Positions 1-5,120 of a stretch of 6,092 bases of DNA are shown one piece after another; positions within the stretch are counted from its first letter, which is position 1; every line of letters begins with the position of its first letter. A program made the position numbers and the translations under genes. The notes below the pieces were generated by a model, which worked only from the letters and a program-made list of their open reading frames with translations, did not search any database and had not been told where the DNA came from. This DNA comes from Opitutia bacterium UBA7876 (GTDB lineage: Bacteria; Verrucomicrobiota; Verrucomicrobiia; Opitutales; Seribacteraceae), in contig DLRY01000049.1 in the NCBI GenBank assembly GCA_002500665.1, positions 1 to 6,092 of the forward strand. The letters run 5' to 3'.

Positions 1-333
1 CAGAGCCCCCGCTACAAATCCATGGAAATCAAGGGCGGCAAGGCCGTCCTGACCTTCGATCACGTCGGTACGGGCCTCTACACCTTCGATGTCCGCGAAC
101 CGGTGGGATTCGCAATCTGCGGGAAAGACCGGAAATTCGTCTGGGCCAAGGCCAAGCTCGCAGGCAAGGACAAGGTCGAGGTTTGGGCGGAAGGAATCGA
201 TCAACCGGTCGCCGTGCGTTACGCCTGGTCAAGTAATCCAGTTTGCAACCTTTACAGCAAGACCGGTTCCGTCACCCTCCCTGCCACTCCTTTCCGGACA
301 GACGACTTCCCCATGGTCACCAAAGGCAAGTAA
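1..333 (+). CDS. Sialate O-acetylesterase-like carbohydrate esterase, C-terminal fragment
   Basis: This is the 3' end of a gene that starts left of the window; 110 residues are visible in frame 1 before the TAA at 331-333. The reading frame is open from base 1, so the ATG at 22 is internal. The ending matches the C-terminal beta-sandwich region of SASA-family esterases: a GLYTFD/GFAIC segment (residues 25-40), then PVAVRYAW followed by NPVCNLY (about 69-85), and the family hallmark PFRTDD at 97-102. Known members remove O-acetyl groups from sialic acids or other acetylated sugars, and in environmental bacteria they are common in polysaccharide-use loci. The catalytic Ser and His regions lie outside the window, so activity and any signal peptide cannot be judged. 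The next gene begins 22 nt downstream on the same strand, suggesting co-transcription. The family call is good; the actual acetylated substrate is unknown. Confidence 0.88.
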   Translation, partial: QSPRYKSMEIKGGKAVLTFDHVGTGLYTFDVREPVGFAICGKDRKFVWAKAKLAGKDKVEVWAEGIDQPVAVRYAWSSNPVCNLYSKTGSVTLPATPFRTDDFPMVTKGK

Positions 334-355
334 TTCAAAACGTCCCCACTACCCC

Positions 356-1366
356 ATGAAACGAATTTACGCCTCGGCCATTTGCATCCTCATTCCCGTG
401 ATCCTACAGGCAAAACCTGCCTTGGAGATCGTATTGAATTCCTCCCAGACGACCAACCCCTTTGGGGTGGCCTTTGACGGGAAAGGCACCGTCTACGTTG
501 CCGAGTATCAGGGAGGGCGCATACTCCATCTCAATTCGGAAGGAAAGCTCCGCATATTTTCGGGTAACGGTGAAAAAGGATTTGCCGGCGACGGACTGGA
601 TGCAGGCAAAGCCGTCTACAACGGCATGCATAACGTAGTCCGGGCATCCAACGGCGACCTTTACGTATCGGATACCCGCAACAACCTGATCCGTAAGATC
701 GACGGCAAGACGGGCCTAGTCTCGACCATTGCGGGGGTTCCCCGCCAGAAGGGGTTTTCCGGGGACGGAGGCCAAGCTACCCGGGCCAAGCTTTTCGACC
801 CCATATCCATCAGTCTTTCGCCCGATGAGAAAACCCTCCTCATCGCCGACATCAAAAACAGGCGAATCCGCGGCGTGGACCTCGCCTCGGGCGTCATCAG
901 GACCCTCGCCGGAAACGGCGACAAAGGCCTGCCCGCGGATGGCAAGCAAGCCACCGACCAACCGCTCGCCGACCCCCGTGCCTCCATCCTGGACGAGGAA
1001 GGGAACCTCTACGTCCTGGAGCGCGGGGGCAATGCCCTCCGGGTCGTTCGGCCCGACGGCCGCATCTTCACCTTGGCGGGCACAGGAAGGAAGGGCGCCA
1101 AGGACGGGCCCGGCCTCAAGGCCACCTTCTCGGGGCCCAAGCATCTCTGTATGGACGGCGAAGGGAAGATCATCATCGCCGACGACAACAACAACCTCAT
1201 CCGCCTCTACGACCCCGACACGAAGAAGGTATCGACCATCCTCGGGGGAAAGGCCAAGCCCGCAACCAAGCTCAACCGTCCGCACGGTGTTGCCATCGCC
1301 CCCGATGGCGGCCTCTGGGTCTGCGACAGCTGGAACGACCGCGTGGTCGTCCTAAGGAATTACTAG
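356..1366 (+). CDS. Secreted six-repeat NHL beta-propeller protein
   Basis: The protein is 336 aa. Residues 1-19 form a signal peptide (KR, a hydrophobic stretch, then LQA before Lys20), which supports the ATG at 356. Extending to an upstream ATG at 89 would overlap the esterase and bury the signal peptide. Six NHL-like repeats are visible at about 34-60, 91-116, 148-175, 206-232, 260-285 and 308-334. Each has the pattern P-x-x-[ILV]-x-x-x-x-x-G-x-[LIV]-[YWI]-[VI] followed by D/E-x-x-N-x-x-[IV]-R. Together they are enough for a complete six-bladed propeller. The blades are linked by repeated glycine-rich loops such as TIAG..., TLAGNGDKGLPADG and TLAGTGRKGAKDG. Such propellers bind ligands or proteins, or form lyase/lactonase-like enzymes; no catalytic set is evident here. 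It ends 2 nt before the first sulfatase gene, so a role in the same glycan pathway is plausible but inferred. No Shine-Dalgarno sequence precedes the ATG. Confidence 0.93.
   Translation: MKRIYASAICILIPVILQAKPALEIVLNSSQTTNPFGVAFDGKGTVYVAEYQGGRILHLNSEGKLRIFSGNGEKGFAGDGLDAGKAVYNGMHNVVRASNGDLYVSDTRNNLIRKIDGKTGLVSTIAGVPRQKGFSGDGGQATRAKLFDPISISLSPDEKTLLIADIKNRRIRGVDLASGVIRTLAGNGDKGLPADGKQATDQPLADPRASILDEEGNLYVLERGGNALRVVRPDGRIFTLAGTGRKGAKDGPGLKATFSGPKHLCMDGEGKIIIADDNNNLIRLYDPDTKKVSTILGGKAKPATKLNRPHGVAIAPDGGLWVCDSWNDRVVVLRNY
1353..1358 (+). promoter_or_regulatory. Ribosome binding site for the first sulfatase
   Basis: TAAGGA lies 10 nt before the ATG at 1369, inside the last codons of the NHL gene. 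It supports that start, which also opens directly into a signal peptide. Confidence 0.6.
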
Positions 1367-1368
1367 AC

Positions 1369-3228
1369 ATGAAGAACATCCTATCCTACCTAACCTTCCT
1401 ACTCACGACCCTCATTGGAGCCCACGGCGCCGACCTGCCCAACATCCTCTGGGTAACCAGCGAGGACAATGGGCCTCATCTGGGATGCTACGGGGACAAG
1501 TACGCCGACACCCCCAACCTCGACGCCCTGGCCGCAAAGGGAATGATCTACACCCGGGCCATCTCCAACGCCCCCGTCTGCGCCCCGGCCCGCACCACCA
1601 TCATATCGGGCATGTATCCACCCTCGACCGGATCCGAGCACATGCGCAGCATGACCAGTTTGCCTTCCGAATACAAGATGTACCCCGCCTACCTGCGCAA
1701 GCTCGGCTACTACTGCACCAACAGTTCCAAGGAGGACTACAACCTGCGCAAGGAAGGGGACGTCTGGCACGAGAGCAGCCGCAAGGGCCACTGGAAGAAC
1801 GGCCCCAAGGGCAAGCCCTTCTTCGCCATCTTCAACTACACCACCAGCCACGAGAGCCAGATCCGCAAGCGCCCCCACAAGCAGGTGCACGACCCCGCCA
1901 AGGTCCGAGTTCCCGCCTATCACCCCGACCACCCCGAGGTGCGCAAGGACTGGGCCCAGTACTACGACAAGATCACCGAGATGGACGCACAGATCGGGGC
2001 CAGGCTCAAGGAGTTGAAGGACGCGGGACTGGAGGACGACACCATCGTGTTCTATTTCGGGGACCATGGCTCGGGCATGCCCAGAAGCAAGCGCTGGCCC
2101 TTCTTCTCCGGGCTCAACGTTCCCCTCATCGTCCACCTCCCCGAGAAATGGAAGCACCTCGCCTCTACCGACTTCAAGGTCGGGGGCAAGAGCGACCGCC
2201 GGGTCGGTTTCGTCGACCTCGCCCCCACCCTGCTCAGCCTCGCCGGAATGAAGCCCCCCGCCCACATGCAGGGCCACGCCTTCCTCGGCAAGCACGAGGC
2301 CCCCGCCCAGGAGTACGGGTACGGGTTCCGCGGGCGCATGGACGAGCGCTACGACATGGTACGCTCCGTGGTCGGCAAGCGCTACGTCTACGTGCGCAAC
2401 TACATGCCTCACAAACTCTACGGCCAGCACGTCGGATACATGTTCGTCACCACCACCACTCAGGTCTGGAAGAGACTCTTCGACGAAGGCCTGCTCAACG
2501 AGGCCCAGAGCCACTTTTGGAAGACCAAGCCCGCCGAGGAACTGTACGATTTGCAGGAGGACCCCGATGAGGTGAAGAACCTCGCCGGCTCCAAGAAGCA
2601 CGCCAAGATTCTAGCCCGCATGCGTCAGGCCCACCTCGATCACGTTACCAAAATTCGCGACGTCGGCTTCCTTCCCGAGGGGGAGATCCATTCCCGCTCC
2701 AAGGGCTCGACCCCCTACGAGATGGGGCATGACGAAAAGAAGTACCCCTTCGAGAAGATCCGTTCCGCGGCCGACCTCGCCTCCTCCATGAACCGGAAGG
2801 ACCTTCCCAAGATCATCGCCTTGCTATCCGACGAGGACTCGGCGGTGCGCTACTGGGGAGCCCTCGGGCTGCTCATGCAGGAAAAAGCGGGTGTCGGCAA
2901 AGGCAAGGATGCCCTTCACGAAGCCCTCGATGATTCATCTCCCTACGTCCGGGTAATCGCCGCCGAGGCCCTTGGCAAATTCGGCAATAAGAAGGACCTC
3001 GAGAAAGCCGTCGGCGTACTCGGCAAAACCATCGATCCCGTGAAGAACGGATGCTTCCCCGCCATGCTCGCCATGAATGCCGTGGATCACCTCGACGACA
3101 AGGCCAAGTCCCTCCTTTCCGCGATTCAGTCGATGCCGCGCACGCCCACCGAAGTGGACAAGCGCTTCCAGGGATACGTCGGCCGGCTCGTTGACACCAC
3201 GGTCCGGGAGCTCAAGGGAGGCAAGTAG
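1369..3228 (+). CDS. Secreted S1-type sulfatase with C-terminal HEAT-like repeats
   Basis: The protein is 619 aa and should hydrolyse sulfate esters (or N-sulfate groups) on a glycan outside the cytoplasm. A signal peptide spans about residues 1-20 (hydrophobic core 4-17, AHG cleavage site). The formylglycine signature C71-A-P-A-R75 (Cys codon 1579-1581) sits in the usual NAPVCAPARTTIISG context. The first metal site reads S31-E32-D33-N34, where many sulfatases have A-D-D. The second is FGDHG, with Asp232 and His233, followed by Lys241; His161 in TTSHES is the likely His of the PH motif. The sulfatase fold runs to about residue 430. Residues 466-619 are an extra helical region with HEAT-like units near 478-504 and 513-539 and a weaker one near 541-577. 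The family includes proteins annotated as heparan N-sulfatase-like, but the substrate is not established. It is sandwiched between the NHL gene (2 nt) and a second sulfatase gene (1 nt). Activity needs a formylglycine-forming enzyme encoded elsewhere. Confidence 0.96.
   Translation: MKNILSYLTFLLTTLIGAHGADLPNILWVTSEDNGPHLGCYGDKYADTPNLDALAAKGMIYTRAISNAPVCAPARTTIISGMYPPSTGSEHMRSMTSLPSEYKMYPAYLRKLGYYCTNSSKEDYNLRKEGDVWHESSRKGHWKNGPKGKPFFAIFNYTTSHESQIRKRPHKQVHDPAKVRVPAYHPDHPEVRKDWAQYYDKITEMDAQIGARLKELKDAGLEDDTIVFYFGDHGSGMPRSKRWPFFSGLNVPLIVHLPEKWKHLASTDFKVGGKSDRRVGFVDLAPTLLSLAGMKPPAHMQGHAFLGKHEAPAQEYGYGFRGRMDERYDMVRSVVGKRYVYVRNYMPHKLYGQHVGYMFVTTTTQVWKRLFDEGLLNEAQSHFWKTKPAEELYDLQEDPDEVKNLAGSKKHAKILARMRQAHLDHVTKIRDVGFLPEGEIHSRSKGSTPYEMGHDEKKYPFEKIRSAADLASSMNRKDLPKIIALLSDEDSAVRYWGALGLLMQEKAGVGKGKDALHEALDDSSPYVRVIAAEALGKFGNKKDLEKAVGVLGKTIDPVKNGCFPAMLAMNAVDHLDDKAKSLLSAIQSMPRTPTEVDKRFQGYVGRLVDTTVRELKGGK
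3216..3221 (+). promoter_or_regulatory. Ribosome binding site for the second sulfatase
   Basis: GGGAGG ends 8 nt before the ATG at 3230 and overlaps the last codons of the preceding sulfatase gene. This decides the start: the open frame extends back to 3077, but only the ATG at 3230 has this site and is followed directly by a signal peptide. Stop and start are 1 nt apart, which suggests translational coupling. Confidence 0.75.
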
Positions 3229-3229
3229 A

Positions 3230-4639
3230 ATGACCCGCAAGCTCCTCCTTGTCCTCGTCCTCCTCGCGGGACCCGCCCTCGCCTCCGCCAAGCCAAACCT
3301 GATCTTCATCATGGCCGACGACCTCGGCTACGGGGATCTCGGCTGCTTCGGCCAGAAACTGATCAAGACCCCCCGTCTCGACCGCATGGCCAGCGAGGGC
3401 ATGAAATTCACCCGTTTCTACTCGGGGAGCACGGTCTGCGCGCCTTCCCGGAGCGTCCTCATGACCGGCCAGCACATGGGCCATACCCACGTCCGCGGAA
3501 ACGCGGGCGGAGACATGACCAGACAGAGCCTGCGCGACAAGGACTTCACCGTGGCCGAGGCCCTCAAGAAGGCGGGTTACTCCACTGCCCTCATCGGAAA
3601 GTGGGGACTGGGGGAGGTTGGACAGGAAGGCCATCCCCTCCGTCAGGGTTTCGACTACCTCTACGGCTACCTCAATCAGGTCCACGCCCACAATTTCTAC
3701 CCCGAGTTTCTCTGGCGCAACTTCGACCGTCAGGTTCTCCGCAACGTGGTCGAGCCCGTCGGAGCAAAAGGCTACGGCGGCTTCATCGGAGGAGCCGCCA
3801 CCAAGCGGGTCGACTACAGCCACGATCTCTTCGCCGAGGAAGCCCTCTCCTGGATTCGACAAAACAAGGACAACCCCTTCTTCCTCTACCTTCCCCTCAC
3901 CATCCCCCACGCCAACAACGAGGGCAGCCGGATGTTCGGGGATGGGGCCGAGGTCCCCGACTACGGCATCTACGATAAGACGGACTGGCCCAAGCAGGAC
4001 AAAGGCCAGGCCGCCATGATCACGCGCATGGACAAGGACGTCGGACGCATCCTCGACCTGCTCGGTAAGCTCAAGATCGGAAAGCGTACTCTCGTTCTGT
4101 TCACGTCGGACAACGGCCCGCACAACGAGGCCAGGCACAACCCCGAGCGCTTCAACCCATCCGGTCCCCTGCGGGGCATGAAGCGAACCCTAACCGAGGG
4201 CGGAATACGCGTGCCCACCCTGGCCTGGTGGCCCGGCACGGTTGCCCCGGGATCGAACTGCGACCAACCCCTTTACTTCGGCGACTTGATGGCCACCGCC
4301 TGCGAGATGTCGGGAAGCCCCAAACCGAGAAACCTCGACAGCGTATCCTTTCTGCCCACCCTCAAAGGCCAGGCGGACAAGCAAGCCAAGCACGACTTCC
4401 TCTACTGGGAATTCTACGAGCGTACCTTCCGCCAAGCCGTCATCGTGGACGACTGGAAACTGATCCGCTCGGACATGGACGATCGACGGATCGAACTCTA
4501 CGACCTGAGTAAGGACGTCCATGAGGACAAGAACCTCGCCAAGGAAAAGTCCGATCTCGCCAAGAAATTTCTCTCCATGATGGAAAAGGCCCACGTCCCC
4601 CACCCCAACTGGCCCACTCCACGCTCGAGAAAGAAGTGA
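3230..4639 (+). CDS. Secreted arylsulfatase-type S1 sulfatase
   Basis: The protein is 469 aa, a normal length for a single-domain bacterial sulfatase. The signal peptide is residues 1-20, ending in the A-S-A cleavage motif before KPNLIFIMADDLGYGD. Metal ligands Asp30 and Asp31 lie in ADDLG. The formylglycine motif is C70-A-P-S-R74 (Cys codon 3437-3439). Further active-site motifs are GKWGLG with Lys124, the PH pair Pro226-His227, TSDNGPH with Asp294-Asn295, and Lys318 in GMKRTLTEGGIRVP. The His usually found in GKWHLG is Gly126 here. The protein ends with the typical ELYDLSKD segment (about 422-429), with no extra domain. It is much more canonical than the upstream sulfatase and differs from it throughout, so the two probably act on different sulfate positions rather than being recent duplicates. 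The next 110 nt hold no obvious terminator. The exact substrate is unknown. Confidence 0.97.
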   Translation: MTRKLLLVLVLLAGPALASAKPNLIFIMADDLGYGDLGCFGQKLIKTPRLDRMASEGMKFTRFYSGSTVCAPSRSVLMTGQHMGHTHVRGNAGGDMTRQSLRDKDFTVAEALKKAGYSTALIGKWGLGEVGQEGHPLRQGFDYLYGYLNQVHAHNFYPEFLWRNFDRQVLRNVVEPVGAKGYGGFIGGAATKRVDYSHDLFAEEALSWIRQNKDNPFFLYLPLTIPHANNEGSRMFGDGAEVPDYGIYDKTDWPKQDKGQAAMITRMDKDVGRILDLLGKLKIGKRTLVLFTSDNGPHNEARHNPERFNPSGPLRGMKRTLTEGGIRVPTLAWWPGTVAPGSNCDQPLYFGDLMATACEMSGSPKPRNLDSVSFLPTLKGQADKQAKHDFLYWEFYERTFRQAVIVDDWKLIRSDMDDRRIELYDLSKDVHEDKNLAKEKSDLAKKFLSMMEKAHVPHPNWPTPRSRKK

Positions 4640-4749
4640 ACCCACTTCCTTTCTCCGCATTCGAAACAATGTGGAGGAGGCGATACTTATGTTCACCGGA
4701 TCACGAGATAACCCTTGGCATTTCATCGATCGGGTAGTTGGATGGATCG
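4640..4749 (+). other. Spacer between second sulfatase and the small gene
   Basis: This 110-nt stretch is visibly lower in GC than the sulfatase genes. It has no convincing terminator for the sulfatase operon and no confident sigma-70 promoter. It holds a strong Shine-Dalgarno sequence with a short overlapping ORF, and the left arm of an inverted repeat, both listed separately. Confidence 0.6.
4673..4680 (+). promoter_or_regulatory. Strong Shine-Dalgarno sequence GGAGGAGG
   Basis: GGAGGAGG sits 8 nt before the ATG at 4689, which is ideal spacing and the best ribosome-binding site in the window. It faces a 30-codon ORF rather than the longer small gene downstream. The motif is clear; its use is inferred. 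Confidence 0.45.
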
Positions 4750-4781
4750 ATGCAAAAGTTACTCCTCGTTACGCCTCTTGA
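4689..4781 (+). CDS. Possible 30-aa leader or overlapping micro-ORF
   Basis: An ATG preceded by GGAGGAGG at 8 nt opens a 30-codon frame that begins MFTGSRDNPWHF and ends at the TGA at 4779-4781. It overlaps the first 32 nt of the 65-aa gene (4750-4947) in another frame and reads through the inverted repeat 4724-4752 that contains that gene's ATG. The peptide has no recognised domain, signal or membrane segment, and no run of one amino acid typical of attenuation leaders. If translated, its likely role would be to open the hairpin and couple translation to the next gene. It could equally be a chance ORF; the only support is the ribosome-binding site and position. Confidence 0.25.
   Translation: MFTGSRDNPWHFIDRVVGWIDAKVTPRYAS
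4724..4752 (+). promoter_or_regulatory. Inverted repeat covering the small gene's start codon
   Basis: CATCGATC (4724-4731) and GATCGATG (4745-4752) are perfect 8-nt inverted copies around a 13-nt loop. The right arm ends with the ATG at 4750-4752, so folding of the mRNA would hide that start codon. Each arm also contains the self-complementary ATCGAT, so other pairings or a protein-binding site are possible. Confidence 0.35.
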
Positions 4782-4947
4782 TCCGGAGCTTGATCATCTG
4801 ATCACCTACGAAGAACTTAATGAAGAATACCTGGCCAAAGGGTGGAAGGTAGTCTCTCTAACTCCACATGCCGATTCCGAATACATCGGCAAGCTACAGT
4901 CGGTTCCCCATCGAGTTGCATGGGTCGTCGTCGAAAAAGACGATTGA
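4750..4947 (+). CDS. Small DUF4177-like hypothetical protein
   Basis: The protein is 65 aa, starting MQKLLLVTPLD. I prefer this ATG over the in-frame TTG at 4738, because that TTG follows immediately after an in-frame TAG and has no better ribosome site. A weak GGATGG (4740-4745) lies only 4 nt before the ATG. The order of elements is a beta-strand with Leu/Val, a helix containing EELNEEYLAKGW, then KVVSLTP, a polar loop and a final strand VAWVVVEKD. This 'LN..LA.GWKVVS' plus ending strand pattern resembles small DUF4177-type proteins of unknown function; the match is by eye and not certain. There is no signal peptide or membrane segment, so it is probably cytoplasmic. Codons are much less C-ending than in the sulfatase genes. 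A hairpin terminator follows 37 nt after the stop, so it may be a separate unit or the last gene of the operon. Confidence 0.6.
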   Translation: MQKLLLVTPLDPELDHLITYEELNEEYLAKGWKVVSLTPHADSEYIGKLQSVPHRVAWVVVEKDD

Positions 4948-4984
4948 CCTTTGGCCTTTCCATTCATCCGCCAACAGGATGGAG

Positions 4985-5012
4985 AACCTTAAGCCACTGA
5001 CGGCTTAAGGTT
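4985..5012 (+). terminator. Hairpin terminator after the small gene
   Basis: An 11-bp perfect stem (AACCTTAAGCC paired with GGCTTAAGGTT) encloses a 6-nt loop, ACTGAC. The right arm runs into TTTGCTTAG, a short and interrupted T-rich tract. The placement, 37 nt past the stop at 4947 and 108 nt before the next gene, fits intrinsic termination. The weak T-tract leaves open a role as an mRNA-stabilising hairpin. Confidence 0.6.
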
Positions 5013-5061
5013 TGCTTAGATAAGGCAGTCTGACCTCCCAAAGAGGAAAGATTGAACAAAA

Positions 5062-5077
5062 ATTCCCTTTTGGGAAT
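5062..5077 (+). repeat. Short inverted repeat upstream of the MORN-repeat gene
   Basis: ATTCCC and GGGAAT form a 6-bp stem around a TTTT loop, 43 nt before the ATG at 5121. It could be an operator or a 5'-leader hairpin. A TTGAAC at 5052-5057 could be a -35 box, but the hexamer 17 nt later (AATCAA) is a poor -10. No regulator can be named. Confidence 0.3.
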
Positions 5078-5120
5078 CAAAGCTCTTTGCCGGCTCGTCA
5101 CGGGAGACGACTGGCGAGTT

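Noticed and set aside
89..355. Upstream extension of the NHL gene to an ATG at 89
   Set aside because: It would overlap the esterase gene almost entirely and place the signal peptide in the middle of the protein.
1485..2570. 361-residue + strand frame overlapping the first sulfatase
   Set aside because: Arg-, Pro- and Gln-rich low-complexity translation typical of a +2 shadow frame in GC-rich DNA; the sulfatase frame explains the region.
1399..2601. 400-residue open frame on the minus strand inside the first sulfatase gene
   Set aside because: It is the antisense shadow of a gene with C-ending codons; composition is dominated by Gly, Val and Ala with no recognisable domain, while the + strand frame has clear sulfatase motifs.
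3212..4138. 308-residue minus-strand frame opposite the second sulfatase
   Set aside because: Shadow of the sulfatase gene, with no motif and no ribosome site worth noting.
4190..4726. 178-residue minus-strand frame across the end of the second sulfatase and the spacer
   Set aside because: Most of it is antisense to a certain gene, it shows no domain, and its start has no convincing context.
4738..4749. TTG start that would add four residues to the small gene
   Set aside because: It follows directly after an in-frame TAG and lacks a ribosome site, so it is just the edge of the open frame; the ATG at 4750 is a better choice.
4791..4804. TGATCA-TC-TGATCA double palindrome
   Set aside because: It lies inside the coding part of the small gene and is explained by its codons; too short to call a site.
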